Shown here piece after piece: positions 1-8,909 of a DNA stretch of 64,000 nucleotides. The stretch lies in NCBI GenBank assembly GCA_036703255.1, contig DATNPL010000163.1, positions 1-64,000 on the forward strand, read 5' to 3'. The first letter of the stretch is position 1, and every line of letters starts with the position of its first letter. This DNA comes from Drouetiella sp036703255 (GTDB taxonomy: Bacteria > Cyanobacteriota > Cyanobacteriia > Elainellales > Elainellaceae). The position numbers and the translations under genes were made by a program. The notes under the pieces were generated by a model, which searched no databases, was not told the DNA's origin, and worked only from the letters and a program-made list of their open reading frames with translations.

Positions 1-150
1 GGGAGTTTCGGACTAAATCCGATGAAATTGGGGCTTTCCCTCATGAAACCAGTTGCCTCACTGTCTTCTTCTTGGTGATGGAGCGAGATCACGCTAAACA
101 CGAGCGTAAATCTGTGGCGAAAACTTCATGACACTAACAAAGCTTCAAAT

Positions 151-576
151 ATGATGAAGATCATCGATCAATTCTACTCTTGTCGAATGCCGGGTCAAAT
201 TCCAGGTCGAATGCCTGGACAGGTGTCTAGCACCTGGGAATTGCGCTGTCATCTCCGTATTTTTAGAGCGCGGACAAATGTACATACCGTGCTGATCGCG
301 GATATGGGGTTTGAGCTGGGTTGGTTTAATCCCTATGTCATTGAAAAATTGGTCGATCAAGTTGTGCAAGAGTTTGATCTCAATCCTGCTCAGTTAGTCT
401 GGCTTGAGCATTATGCCTCAGGCGATCGAGAGTCAAAAGAGTCCACTTTTAGCCAGGTTGCTTTTGAGTGGCAAAACGGCAAAGCAGCGAACCCTCAATG
501 GCTTTCTATTGATCCTGAAGTTGCTCAGGCATTGACCAGCGAAGACTTGCGATTGCTCCTTCCCCGAACCAGATGA
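151..576 (+). CDS. Hypothetical protein, 141 aa
   Basis: I do not recognise the family. The first 30 or so residues are low-complexity (repeated RMPGQ-like units) and overlie DNA with short inverted and direct repeats (CCTGGACAGG, GTCGAATGCC), so the real start may lie later; ATG at 304 is an alternative. The part from about residue 45 on looks like an ordinary soluble domain (MGFELGWFNPY, then LVWLEHYASG). No signal peptide or membrane segment is visible. It is followed by the convergent ArsR gene with an 80-bp gap. Confidence 0.5.
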   Translation: MMKIIDQFYSCRMPGQIPGRMPGQVSSTWELRCHLRIFRARTNVHTVLIADMGFELGWFNPYVIEKLVDQVVQEFDLNPAQLVWLEHYASGDRESKESTFSQVAFEWQNGKAANPQWLSIDPEVAQALTSEDLRLLLPRTR

Positions 577-656
577 TCTATATAGTGAGCCGTTAGGTTG
601 CTTCAGTGCTCAGTGAGGATACTGCTTTCCTTCTCCTGCAATAGTAATCAAGATAA

Positions 657-1001
657 TCAGAGTTGCCGCAATCCATTCAGAGTCTTTAGCGCTTGCGACT
701 GTTCTTGCAACTGAATTTCGAGGCGCTGACACACCAGTTCACATAAATCAAAAATCATTGGGTCAGTGATTTGATAGTAAACACTGACCCCCTGCGGCTG
801 CCGTTTCACAATACCTGCTTGAGTCAAAATCTTGAGATGCTTGGAAACATTGGCTTGCCCCAGACCTGTTTCTTCAATGATTTCGGTGACATTTTTAGCC
901 CCATTTTTGAGGGCACACAGCACTTGCAGACGGCTAAGCTCCGATAAAACTTTGAAGTAATCAGCAACTTGAGTGAGAGCCGAAATTGGGAGTTGCGACA
1001 T
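657..1001 (-). CDS. ArsR-family transcriptional repressor, probable persulfide sensor
   Basis: A 114-aa winged-helix ArsR/SmtB protein. The recognition helix is around residues 48-60 (GQANVSKHLKIL), followed by the wing (GVSVYYQITD). The ELCVC metal box of ArsR is absent. Cysteines stand at C29 in helix 2 (VLCAL) and at C87/C91 in the last helix (LCELVC), the two places where BigR/SqrR-type sulfide/persulfide sensors carry their reactive pair. The gene is divergent from a persulfide dioxygenase, rhodanese and sulfite exporter operon, so it most likely represses that operon and is released by reactive sulfur. Family assignment is firm; the ligand is inferred from cysteine placement and neighbours. 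Confidence 0.88.
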   Translation of the reverse strand: MSQLPISALTQVADYFKVLSELSRLQVLCALKNGAKNVTEIIEETGLGQANVSKHLKILTQAGIVKRQPQGVSVYYQITDPMIFDLCELVCQRLEIQLQEQSQALKTLNGLRQL

Positions 1002-1042
1002 GAGCGGGAGTGAATTGACTTTAATCTATATTTGCATTTCTC

Positions 1043-1065
1043 ATTATACTACCATATAGTAATAT
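1043..1065. promoter_or_regulatory. Probable ArsR operator in the divergent promoter
   Basis: An AT-rich dyad, ATTATACTA-ccata-TAGTAATAT, lies between the divergent ArsR gene and the dioxygenase gene. The inner five bases of each arm (TACTA/TAGTA) are perfectly complementary. Its position just upstream of the dioxygenase start, and the size of ArsR-family operators in general, make it the likely binding site of the regulator. Confidence 0.55.
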
Positions 1066-1089
1066 GATAGAATGAAGGAGCACGCAGTA

Positions 1090-1806
1090 ATGCTATTTCG
1101 TCAACTCTTTGACCGTGAAAGCAGTACCTACACCTATCTGATTGCCGATCGCGCAAGCGCTGAGGCAATACTGGTCGATCCCGTCTTAGAACAGGTTGAA
1201 CGCGATCTCAAGTTGCTGAAAGAACTGGGCTTGACATTGCGCTACTGCTTAGAGACCCATGTTCATGCCGACCATATTACAGGCGCTGCAAAACTGAGAG
1301 CGGCAACGGGATGCCTGAGTCTAGTACCCGATCGGGCGCAAGTAGACTGTGCCGATCGGTTTATTCAAGATACTGAAAGATTAAATCTTGGCTCTGTTGA
1401 AGTACAGGCGATCGCCACACCAGGACACACCGACAGTCACATGGCCTATCTCGTCAACGGCACTCACCTACTGACTGGAGATGCGCTATTGATCCGAGGC
1501 TGCGGACGAACGGATTTTCAAAGCGGGGATGCGAACACCTTGTTTGATTCTGTGACTCAACGGGTGTTTACCTTGCCCGATGCCACATTGATTTATCCAG
1601 GGCATGACTATCGTGGACAGACAGTTTCTTTTGTGGAAGAGGAAAAACGCTGGAATCCCCGGTTTGTTGGACGAACCCGATCTGAATTTAGGGCATTTAT
1701 GGACACGCTAGATTTGCCCGATCCGCAAAAAATGATGGAGGCATTACCTGCCAATGAACGGTGTGGCGACCTCATCGCAATGTCCGACAGCAACCCTTCT
1801 ACTTAA
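1090..1806 (+). CDS. Persulfide dioxygenase (ETHE1-like MBL-fold)
   Basis: Oxidises glutathione persulfide to sulfite with a mononuclear iron. The protein (238 aa from this start) has the metallo-beta-lactamase motif THVHADH at 56-62, His113 (PGHTDSH), Asp131 (TGD) and His172 (YPGHDY), plus the RGCGRTDF signature at 136-143 that marks the ETHE1 branch. The ATG at 1090 is chosen because AAGGAG sits 9 bases upstream and family members begin MLFRQLFD-like; an in-frame ATG at 1072 has no such site. It heads an operon with the rhodanese gene (8-bp gap) and the TauE gene. Product sulfite would be exported by the TauE protein. Confidence 0.9.
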   Translation: MLFRQLFDRESSTYTYLIADRASAEAILVDPVLEQVERDLKLLKELGLTLRYCLETHVHADHITGAAKLRAATGCLSLVPDRAQVDCADRFIQDTERLNLGSVEVQAIATPGHTDSHMAYLVNGTHLLTGDALLIRGCGRTDFQSGDANTLFDSVTQRVFTLPDATLIYPGHDYRGQTVSFVEEEKRWNPRFVGRTRSEFRAFMDTLDLPDPQKMMEALPANERCGDLIAMSDSNPST

Positions 1807-1814
1807 GGATAGTC

Positions 1815-2360
1815 ATGACAAATACTCCTCAATTGCAAGAAATTGATGCTCCAACCTTGAAGCAATGGCTTGAGCATAACTCAGTCACGTTAGTGGATGT
1901 GCGAGAACCTGCTGAATATTCAACCGAACGGATTCCTGGTGCGAAACTCCACCCGTTATCACAATTCAATCCCGATCGAGTCCAACCACCGTCGGGTCAA
2001 AAGCTTGTGTTCTATTGTCAATCGGGGAATCGATCAGCTAAAGCGGCTCAGCAATGTCTAGCGGCTGGCTTCACGTCTGCCACGCATTTACGAGGCGGAA
2101 TTCCGAGTTGGAAAAATGCAGGCTATCGGGTTGAGAAAAGTGAAAACGCACCGATTAGCTTATTTCGGCAGGTGCAAATTGTGGCAGGTTTCTTAGTGTT
2201 TTTAGGAACCGTTTTAGGTGTGCTAGTCTCGCCCAATTTCTTGATTCTCAGTGGGTTTGTTGGTGCGGGGCTTGTGTTTGCTGGAATCACAAATACCTGT
2301 GCCATGGGATTGCTCCTAGCAAAGTTGCCCTATAACCAACGCGCTGAGAATAGGCTATGA
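1815..2360 (+). CDS. Membrane-anchored rhodanese (rhodanese-DUF2892)
   Basis: Sulfurtransferase, 181 aa. The rhodanese domain spans about 8-108, with Cys68 in the active loop CQSGNRS. Two hydrophobic helices at about 118-165 form a DUF2892-like membrane anchor, as in YgaP. The start at 1815 is chosen over an upstream in-frame GTG because AAGGA lies 5 bases before it and the rhodanese fold starts there. Its last codons overlap the ATG of the exporter gene by 4 bp, so the two are probably translationally coupled. It likely passes sulfane sulfur in the same detoxification route as the preceding dioxygenase. Confidence 0.9.
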   Translation: MTNTPQLQEIDAPTLKQWLEHNSVTLVDVREPAEYSTERIPGAKLHPLSQFNPDRVQPPSGQKLVFYCQSGNRSAKAAQQCLAAGFTSATHLRGGIPSWKNAGYRVEKSENAPISLFRQVQIVAGFLVFLGTVLGVLVSPNFLILSGFVGAGLVFAGITNTCAMGLLLAKLPYNQRAENRL

Positions 2361-3259
2361 CTTGGATTCTCGGAGATCTTTTCGCCGTTTGTATCGGTAT
2401 CAGTTTAGGTTTGTTGGGTGGGGGTGGGTCGGTGTTGGCGCTACCTGTGCTGGTTTATGTCATGGGGGTTGCGCCAAAGCCAGCGATCGCCATGACCTTA
2501 ATCATCGTGGGCAGTGTGAGTTTGTTGGGTAGCATTCCCCATGCGCGACGCGGCAATCTGAATTTTAAGGCAGCGGGAATTTTTGGATCGGCAACCATGA
2601 TCGGCGCTTATTTGGGTGCCAGGGTAGCCACACTTCCATTCATCACGAGCGGAATTCAGATGGTTCTCTTTGGACTATCGATGCTGGTTGCCGCAAGCTT
2701 AATGATTTACCGTTCTGCTAAGGCAAAACCTGAAGCGAGTGAGGATGAGTTGGCCGCAATCCAGTACATCAAACCTGCTTGTAAATATTGCTGGCTATGG
2801 CTCATGACTGAAGGAATGGCCGTGGGTGTTTTGACGGGATTAGTCGGTGTTGGCGGTGGATTTGCGATCGTTCCCGCTTTAGTGCTGTTGGGCAATATCC
2901 CAATGCGGCAGGCGATCGGGACTTCGCTATTGATCATTGCGTGTAATTCGGCTGCGGGTTTGCTCGGTTATTTAGGGCATATTTCTTTAGACTGGACTCT
3001 GACGGTTTCATTTACATTTTTAGCAGGATGCGGAACGGTGATTGGCGCATATCTTGCCCAATTTGTTTCAGCAAAGCAACTTCAGAAAAGCTTTGGCTAC
3101 TTTCTTCTCGCAGTTGCTACATTCGTATTGATACAAAATCGTGACAGCTTGCAAAATCTCCAAAAGTCATCTGTTGCTGAGCAACCTGACATAGGCATCT
3201 TGTTACCCCCCGTGCGGGATCAGAGCTTAGCAGATTCACTGGAAACCACCCTCTTGTAG
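2357..3259 (+). CDS. TauE/SafE-family sulfite exporter
   Basis: A 300-aa polytopic membrane protein with about eight hydrophobic segments and the two repeated glycine-rich half-motifs of the family (GLLGGGGSVLALPVLVY near residue 19-35 and GLVGVGGGFAIVPALV near 161-176). These permeases export sulfite or sulfonate products. As the last gene of the dioxygenase-rhodanese operon it most likely removes sulfite made by the dioxygenase. The C-terminal 40 residues are soluble and not recognised. Confidence 0.88.
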   Translation: MTWILGDLFAVCIGISLGLLGGGGSVLALPVLVYVMGVAPKPAIAMTLIIVGSVSLLGSIPHARRGNLNFKAAGIFGSATMIGAYLGARVATLPFITSGIQMVLFGLSMLVAASLMIYRSAKAKPEASEDELAAIQYIKPACKYCWLWLMTEGMAVGVLTGLVGVGGGFAIVPALVLLGNIPMRQAIGTSLLIIACNSAAGLLGYLGHISLDWTLTVSFTFLAGCGTVIGAYLAQFVSAKQLQKSFGYFLLAVATFVLIQNRDSLQNLQKSSVAEQPDIGILLPPVRDQSLADSLETTLL

Positions 3260-3385
3260 ACACTATCTGTAGTCAGTAGACTCAGCTAGAATCTGCCATT
3301 TTGCCGTTTCTTGCTCGACATAAGCGGTTTTCTCCGCGATCGCCTTCAGGGTGTCTGTGCCTACAGGAGACAAGTTGCTGAGGAT

Positions 3386-3895
3386 ATGAAAGTCATCGAA
3401 ACAGAACGGTTAGTCTTGCGAAGGCTATCCGTTGAAGACGGCCTGTTTATTCTTGAGCTATTGAATGACCCATCGTGGCTACGATTCATTGGGGATAAGG
3501 GTGTAAGAACCCTCGACGATGCTCATGCTTATATCGTCAATGGGCCACTTGAGATGTATGCCCACCTCGGCTTCGGGCTATATCTTACTGAATTAAAAAA
3601 CAATCAAACTCCAATTGGGCTTTGTGGTTTACTCAAGCGGGATAGCTTGGAAGAGGTAGACATCGGATTTGCCTTTTTGCCAGCGTTTAGGGGGCAAGGC
3701 TATGCGTATGAGGCCGCGTCTGCCGTGATGGAATACGGGAGAACCGTATTAGGGTTAGAGCAGATCGTGGCAATAGCATCGATGGACAACGAAAGTTCTG
3801 CAAAGCTGCTGGCGAAAATAGGGTTTAAGTTTAAGAAAATAATCAAGCTGGCAGACGATGGGGAACCGATCAGGCTGTTTACGTCTGACACCTGA
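3386..3895 (+). CDS. GNAT-family N-acetyltransferase
   Basis: A 169-aa acetyltransferase of the RimJ/RimL type (Acetyltransf_3). It opens with the typical ETERLVLRRL strand, has the acetyl-CoA loop FRGQGYAYEA at about 108-117, and ends with the NESSAKLLAKIGFK motif seen in this family. The start is set at the ATG directly before KVIETERLVL; the upstream in-frame extension has no family match by eye. The substrate cannot be told. It stands alone, after the sulfur operon with a 126-bp gap. Confidence 0.85.
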   Translation: MKVIETERLVLRRLSVEDGLFILELLNDPSWLRFIGDKGVRTLDDAHAYIVNGPLEMYAHLGFGLYLTELKNNQTPIGLCGLLKRDSLEEVDIGFAFLPAFRGQGYAYEAASAVMEYGRTVLGLEQIVAIASMDNESSAKLLAKIGFKFKKIIKLADDGEPIRLFTSDT

Positions 3896-4118
3896 CAACC
3901 AGGCTCAGAACGCTGTGAGTTGATTGGGTCAGGAGAAAAAATGGGTCAGGAGAAAAAATGGTCTGCGTCTGGTGAGCACGATCGCTAGCAGGAAATCCAT
4001 ATCCTGCGGTAATGTCTCCTTTGATCTCATTGCAGGCATGAGGGCGTTGCTTTAGATTATGAGTAAGATTGTCAGTCCAGAGAACACTGTTATCGAGCCA
4101 AGCGCTAAGGAGTCAACG

Positions 4119-4568
4119 ATGACAGACAGTAATCTTCCTAGAACGGGTCAATGTCGATGCGGACAGGTTCAATTTGAAGTCAATTCAGAACCGCTCATTA
4201 CAATGGCATGTCACTGCACGGGGTGCCAGCGGATGACGGCCAGCGCCTTTAGTTTGAGCGCACTTTATCCCAGCCAAGCCTTCAAGGTAACGTTGGGTGA
4301 ACCAGTGATTGGCGGACTCCACGGTGCCACACGTCATTACTTCTGTGCCCACTGCATGAGCTGGCTGTTTACGCGTCCTGACGGTATGGATGACTTCGTC
4401 AATGTCCGAGTGACTATGATGGATGATGCCCCATCTTTGAGTCCATTTATCGAGAGCTACACCGACGAAAAGCTGCCCTGGGCAACGACATCTGCCGTCC
4501 ATAGCTTTAACAAATTTCCAGCGCCAGAAAGTTTTCCAGCGCTGCTCTCCGAGTTCGCAAAACGATAG
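4119..4568 (+). CDS. GFA/CENP-V domain zinc protein
   Basis: A 149-aa protein of the glutathione-dependent formaldehyde-activating enzyme-like family. Zinc-binding cysteines appear in the expected order: CRCG near residue 11, ACHCTGC near 33, and FCAHC near 75. Members bind zinc and often act on small aldehydes or glutathione adducts, but most are uncharacterised, so no reaction is claimed. The start at 4119 has AAGGAG six bases upstream. It converges on the FKBP gene across a shared hairpin. Confidence 0.85.
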   Translation: MTDSNLPRTGQCRCGQVQFEVNSEPLITMACHCTGCQRMTASAFSLSALYPSQAFKVTLGEPVIGGLHGATRHYFCAHCMSWLFTRPDGMDDFVNVRVTMMDDAPSLSPFIESYTDEKLPWATTSAVHSFNKFPAPESFPALLSEFAKR

Positions 4569-4579
4569 TGAGATTGAGG

Positions 4580-4624
4580 TAGGAATTTTGTTGCATAGGC
4601 TTTGCCGACGCAGCAAAATTCTTA
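4580..4624. terminator. Bidirectional terminator-like hairpin
   Basis: The arms GAATTTTG (4583-4590) and CAAAATTC (4614-4621) pair around an inner stem with a GGCTTTGCC core. It lies between two convergent genes and has T-rich and A-rich arms, which suits termination in both directions. Confidence 0.6.
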
Positions 4625-4626
4625 CC

Positions 4627-5679
4627 CTAACCGCTGATGCCAATCACCTCAACATCAAAAATCAGCGTAGCGTTTCCGGGAATCACCCCACTGCCACTAG
4701 AGCCATAGGCCAGATTGGCCGGAATAATCAGCTGACGGCGGCTGCCCACCTTCATGGTGCTCAACCCCTCATCCCAGCCCTGAATGACGCGCCCTTGACC
4801 AATGGGAAACGAGAAAGGCTGATTGCGATCGCGTGAGCTATCAAACTTAGCGCCGTTCAGCAAAATCCCCGTATAGTTCACCGTTACGGTTTGCCCCGTT
4901 TGGGGGGTGGCTCCCGTCCCGATCGCCAAATCAATATATTGCAGCCCCGAAGCCGTGCGAGTGATCGAGTCTGTCACAAAAGAATAGCTATAGCTATAGT
5001 TAGTTTCTTTGCCAGGAGCCTGAGCAATCTGCACGTAGTAGGTAGAACCTGCAACGCTAGTCAACCGTTGATTCAGGGTTTCGCTGATGGTACCTGGGTT
5101 GTTGGAAGCGACAATGAGATTGCGGCTATTGTCATACAGGGCAAGGTTGGCATCGTCACTCAGCCCCGTCAAATTAAAATTGAATTGACCCGCCACCAGT
5201 GCCCCAAATTTTAGGAAGTCACTGGGATCGCTATTGCCGACAAACTCATTGCCAGTGCCCGTTGCAGAGGTAAGCTGCGTTGCGGTTTCAAAAGAGTTGC
5301 CAAACAAATCACTCGATGGCGTAGAGGGAGCCGCCGACATTGCCAGAGCATAGCGCGTATTGACGCTCCGTTGCCGAAGTTTCACTCGCAGATAAAAGGT
5401 GCCTGCCTCTAACGGCACTTGGCTAAGCGTTTCGGCTTTGTTGCCCTGCCGCGTTGAGGATTTGATCAACCGACCTGCTGAGTTAAACAGCGCGATATCG
5501 GCATTGGCCTTTTTGCTGATGCCATTGAGCGTGACATTCAAACTGCTTTTGATCTTGGGGCTAATTTTCCAGATATCCACTTGATCTTGTGAACTCAAAG
5601 CTGCTCTGACAGTCCGGAGCGTTGCGCCAACCTGAAAAGGTCTAGCGGTCTGAAAGGTATTTCCTAAATTTCTGGCCAT
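4627..5679 (-). CDS. PPC-domain protein with C-terminal FKBP peptidyl-prolyl isomerase
   Basis: A 350-aa protein. Residues 1-115 and about 120-235 are two beta-rich pre-peptidase C-terminal (PPC)-like domains (motifs TFYLRV and STYYVQI with NTRYALAMS/NYSYSY strands). Residues 240-350 are an FKBP domain with VTVNYTG, FDSS, FPIGQGRVIQGWDEGL, and a GSSGSGVIPGNATLIFDVEVI ending that carries the usual active-site aromatic and isoleucine positions. FKBPs speed cis-trans proline isomerisation. No classical signal peptide is seen, yet PPC domains are typical of exported proteins. The fusion is uncommon. A second PPC-type protein is encoded at 61267-63903. Confidence 0.85.
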   Translation of the reverse strand: MARNLGNTFQTARPFQVGATLRTVRAALSSQDQVDIWKISPKIKSSLNVTLNGISKKANADIALFNSAGRLIKSSTRQGNKAETLSQVPLEAGTFYLRVKLRQRSVNTRYALAMSAAPSTPSSDLFGNSFETATQLTSATGTGNEFVGNSDPSDFLKFGALVAGQFNFNLTGLSDDANLALYDNSRNLIVASNNPGTISETLNQRLTSVAGSTYYVQIAQAPGKETNYSYSYSFVTDSITRTASGLQYIDLAIGTGATPQTGQTVTVNYTGILLNGAKFDSSRDRNQPFSFPIGQGRVIQGWDEGLSTMKVGSRRQLIIPANLAYGSSGSGVIPGNATLIFDVEVIGISG

Positions 5680-5783
5680 GCAATATTTCTGTTCAATGCA
5701 ACTGCCGTTAACATTCCCTATCTCAAGGGCGATCGCGTCAGTGATAAAATCAAGCCGAACGCAAACCTTCAGAATCTTATCTC

Positions 5784-6389
5784 ATGTCGTCGATCGGTTG
5801 GCTGATGATCTGCCTCTTCTTGCCCGCGAGTCTGGGTCTGGTAGGGCAAATCCTGAAGGGTGAGGGGCTGGCCTTGCAACTGCTGGCGATCGCCTTTCTG
5901 CTATTTTCTCTAGAGCAAGCCCGGATGGCCATTGTTGACCTAGAGCAGATTGCGGCCGTTCGGCAGCAGGTTAAGAATAAGCAGGGACAGAATGAGGAGG
6001 CGCAGAATGAGGAGGCGCAGAGTGATCCAGTACAGGGCGATCGTCTTCAGCCCTTCTACCGAGTTACCGTGAGTACTATCGCTTTAGAGCTTTTAGGATT
6101 TTACATGGCTGCAATTTGGCTGGGTTGGGGCGCAGTTTTAGTGTTGCTCAGCCAGGTTTGGTTTAACTGCTTGGCGAATATCCAACTTCATCCCAATAGC
6201 CGATCGCCTATTCAACCTTGGGGCATTCCTCAGCGGATTCCCGTTCTAGTTGCAGACGGCATTGGGCTAATTTTAGTTAGCTTGTGGATGACAAACATTT
6301 CAGCACTCTGGATGGCTTCAGGAATATTGAGTTTGGCGATCGTCTTTGGGGTTGTGAAGTATGTCATGCCTTTAAAACAGATATCTTGA
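5784..6389 (+). CDS. Conserved membrane protein, unknown function
   Basis: A 201-aa protein with hydrophobic segments near residues 5-22, 28-46, 97-125, 150-168 and 175-192, and a charged loop (about 60-90) that is rich in Gln/Glu. Within the loop a 15-bp unit (CAGAATGAGGAGGCG) is repeated in tandem, giving the repeated QNEEA. No family is recognised. It is divergent from the PPC-FKBP gene. Confidence 0.65.
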   Translation: MSSIGWLMICLFLPASLGLVGQILKGEGLALQLLAIAFLLFSLEQARMAIVDLEQIAAVRQQVKNKQGQNEEAQNEEAQSDPVQGDRLQPFYRVTVSTIALELLGFYMAAIWLGWGAVLVLLSQVWFNCLANIQLHPNSRSPIQPWGIPQRIPVLVADGIGLILVSLWMTNISALWMASGILSLAIVFGVVKYVMPLKQIS

Positions 6390-6749
6390 TCCAAATTCCT
6401 GGTTTTTAAAAGTGTTCAAAGCATCACAAACCTAAAGCACAGGCCGCACTCAGTCATGTGTGGGATTCACCCGTTGCTCTCGCAGCACTCCCCTGTTGAA
6501 TTTAGTATTGCTACGGAAGTCAACCTATCTTAGTAGCCCTCACAATGTGAACACTAGAAGCCCTGCGAAGCTCTAGGCCATTTACTGACTATCAAGTCGT
6601 AGCAATATAACTAGCTATATAAGCAGTTAATAACTCGTTAGAGAAGGTTTACCGACTTTCTCTGACTTCATTTGTCCAATAACTATTAACACTCCGACAG
6701 GTCATTTTATCTGGCCTTTGTTGGGGGAATTTTATTGTGGAAACCCGCG
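6390..6749. other. Gene-free stretch
   Basis: Only weak structure is visible: a short AGAGAA/TTCTCT dyad near 6640-6665 and AT-rich DNA before the protease gene. I see no gene, RNA or strong terminator here. It presumably holds the protease promoter. Confidence 0.4.
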
Positions 6750-7682
6750 ATGATATCCTATAGCCAAGCGAAGAAAGTTATCTACAAAAGCCTCGCTTTA
6801 TCTCTCAAAGATAACAAGATCACCCGTCTAGAAAAGAACAAAATTAGCGCTCTACTCAAAACATATAAACTTGAATATCTCACTGGAATAACTCAAGAAG
6901 TGCTTGCCGCAGGTAGCGGAGCTAAGGCAAAGCTAGACTCTAACTTTAAGGGTATAAATCGATCTGGATATGCCAGCTTTCCGACCAAAGCCTACAATAT
7001 CCATGATGTTCCTGTTGGGCAAGTGCTAACGATTAGTAATTCAGACTTTGGATATGGCAAAGGTCAGAAAAGTCAAGGTACATGTGCTATTTTGGCTGCT
7101 GCGATCGACAATTTGCACTACATCAACAATGGCGATGGCACTTTCACATTCAAATTTTATAATTTGAGTCTACAGCCTGATTACGTAACTGTCACGAGTG
7201 ATGCTGATCCGTTTGAAACCTCTGGCGATGTTCTAGGTTTAGCTGAGAAAGCTTTTGCCGTATGGACTGATGAAACGAATGCAGGTTTGACCCAGGGTAG
7301 CGACTTAATTACGGCTTGGAAAGATGTCACTACGGGCAATACGTTAGAGGTTCCGCTGAAAGCGATGACAGGCCGGGAGGTAACGATCAAACAATCCACC
7401 CCCGACTACTCTTTCAAGGTGGATGAGCAAAGCATTTCTCAAGCTTTAATAGAAGGTAAATCTGTCTTACTTGCTAATGTTTGGGCACAGCAGCCTCAGA
7501 CAATTCTTGCTAACAATCATGCTTATAAGGTTGTGGGCGCAGGTAGTTGGGGAATTGAGTTAGTGAACCCTTGGGGTTACAACGGAACCAGTGTCAATCA
7601 GTACGGCAGCGACAGCAGGCTAAGGTTAAGCCCACAGCAGGTAGACTCCTCCTTTTTAGCTCCCTATTTAGTCATAGGTTAA
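6750..7682 (+). CDS. Calpain-like (family C2) cysteine protease
   Basis: A 310-aa protein. The catalytic core has Cys112 in GKGQKSQGTCAIL, the calpain-like GLAEKAFA segment near 163-170, His257 in NNHAYKVVG and Asn273 in LVNPWG. This Cys-His-Asn triad with HAY and NPWG is characteristic of calpain-type peptidases. The first 60 residues look like a helical leader with a calcium-loop-like DNKITRLE segment. No EF-hand array or C2 domain is seen. The ATG at 6750 is used; a TTG at 6735 with GGGGGA upstream is an alternative start. The substrate is unknown. Confidence 0.8.
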   Translation: MISYSQAKKVIYKSLALSLKDNKITRLEKNKISALLKTYKLEYLTGITQEVLAAGSGAKAKLDSNFKGINRSGYASFPTKAYNIHDVPVGQVLTISNSDFGYGKGQKSQGTCAILAAAIDNLHYINNGDGTFTFKFYNLSLQPDYVTVTSDADPFETSGDVLGLAEKAFAVWTDETNAGLTQGSDLITAWKDVTTGNTLEVPLKAMTGREVTIKQSTPDYSFKVDEQSISQALIEGKSVLLANVWAQQPQTILANNHAYKVVGAGSWGIELVNPWGYNGTSVNQYGSDSRLRLSPQQVDSSFLAPYLVIG

Positions 7683-7715
7683 TCAAGGCAAATCCCAGGG
7701 TTTCGGAACCGTTGC

Positions 7716-8909
7716 TTAATGACCCTTCTCGCTCAAGGCTGCGAACTGCTGCCAGCAGAGGTATAGCGCTCGCGGCACATGAAAGCAGCCTTTCCATTTG
7801 CCACCCTTAAGATTGAGCAACACGTTTCCTTGGCGATCGAGATAGCCAAACCACTCGCCATACTCTGGGTCAGCAAAGTGCGACTCAGTATAATCATGCA
7901 GCTTTTGATACCAATCCCAACAGTCTTCGCGTCCGGTTAAACGATAGCCCATTGCCAGCGCTACTAACGATTCTAGATGCACCCACCACAGCTTTTGATC
8001 CCACTCTAACTGCTGCGGCGGATACCCTTGGGCATCCATAAAATAGTACAGTCCGCCATATTCATCATCCCAAGCAAAGTTCAGAATATTCAGTACTACA
8101 TCTACCGCTTTGTGAATCAGTGCAGTATCGTTACGGCGATCGGCAATATCCATCATAAACCACATAGCTTCAATACCGTGACCGGGATTAATCAGACGTC
8201 CCTCAAAGCAATCAATAGGTGAACCATCTGGAGCAACATTTTCGCGCATAAGACCCCGATCGCCATCCCAAAAGTCAGTCATCACTTCTTGCACGGTAGC
8301 ATCCAAAATTCCCTCTAGCGTTTCCTCTGGCAGCAGCCATGCCATTTCAAGCGAGAGGTTGGCTAATATCATCGGCACCGCCAAAGACTTCATCGGACGC
8401 GTGCCAGGATAGGTCTTGTCATACTGACCCTTTGGATCGTCCTTGCGGCGTAGCACATTGCCATAGGCCTGTAAGGCGATCTCCTTCGCCCAATCTGCCT
8501 CTGCCGCCAGCGCATATTTGCTGAAGGCCATTGCCGCAAAGCAGTCAGAAAAAATATTGTAGGGCTGCACTAGCGGGTTGCCCGCCCGATCGATCGCAAA
8601 GTACCAGTTGCCCTCGGCATCACGCCCATGCTTCGCTAGAAAATGAGCGCCGTGGGTGGCAGCCTTAAGCCAATCTTGGCGCTGTTCTTGTTGGGGAAGT
8701 TGGGCATACAACATCGAAAAAGTCCAGACCTGGCGGTTTTGCAGCCAGATAAACTTGTCTGTGTCGTAAACCTTGCCTGTGCGATCGAGGCAGGTAAAGT
8801 AGCCGCCCTGCTGCCAGTCAATCGAGTGTTGTAGCCAAAATGGCAAAACATCATTCAGCAATGCCTGTTTGTACCATTCAGCCAGGGCTTTGAAATTCTT
8901 TTGTGACAT
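7716..8909 (-). CDS. N-acylglucosamine 2-epimerase (AGE/renin-binding-protein family)
   Basis: A 397-aa alpha/alpha-barrel epimerase that interconverts GlcNAc and ManNAc or a related sugar pair. The family motifs are present: NRQVWTFSML with the catalytic Arg, GHGIEAMWF with one catalytic His, and GCFHVPRALY with the second His near the C terminus. Length and order match cyanobacterial homologues. It converges with the calpain-like gene with a gap of only 33 bp. No operon partner suggests the pathway; cell-envelope sugar recycling is a reasonable guess. Confidence 0.9.
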   Translation of the reverse strand: MSQKNFKALAEWYKQALLNDVLPFWLQHSIDWQQGGYFTCLDRTGKVYDTDKFIWLQNRQVWTFSMLYAQLPQQEQRQDWLKAATHGAHFLAKHGRDAEGNWYFAIDRAGNPLVQPYNIFSDCFAAMAFSKYALAAEADWAKEIALQAYGNVLRRKDDPKGQYDKTYPGTRPMKSLAVPMILANLSLEMAWLLPEETLEGILDATVQEVMTDFWDGDRGLMRENVAPDGSPIDCFEGRLINPGHGIEAMWFMMDIADRRNDTALIHKAVDVVLNILNFAWDDEYGGLYYFMDAQGYPPQQLEWDQKLWWVHLESLVALAMGYRLTGREDCWDWYQKLHDYTESHFADPEYGEWFGYLDRQGNVLLNLKGGKWKGCFHVPRALYLCWQQFAALSEKGH

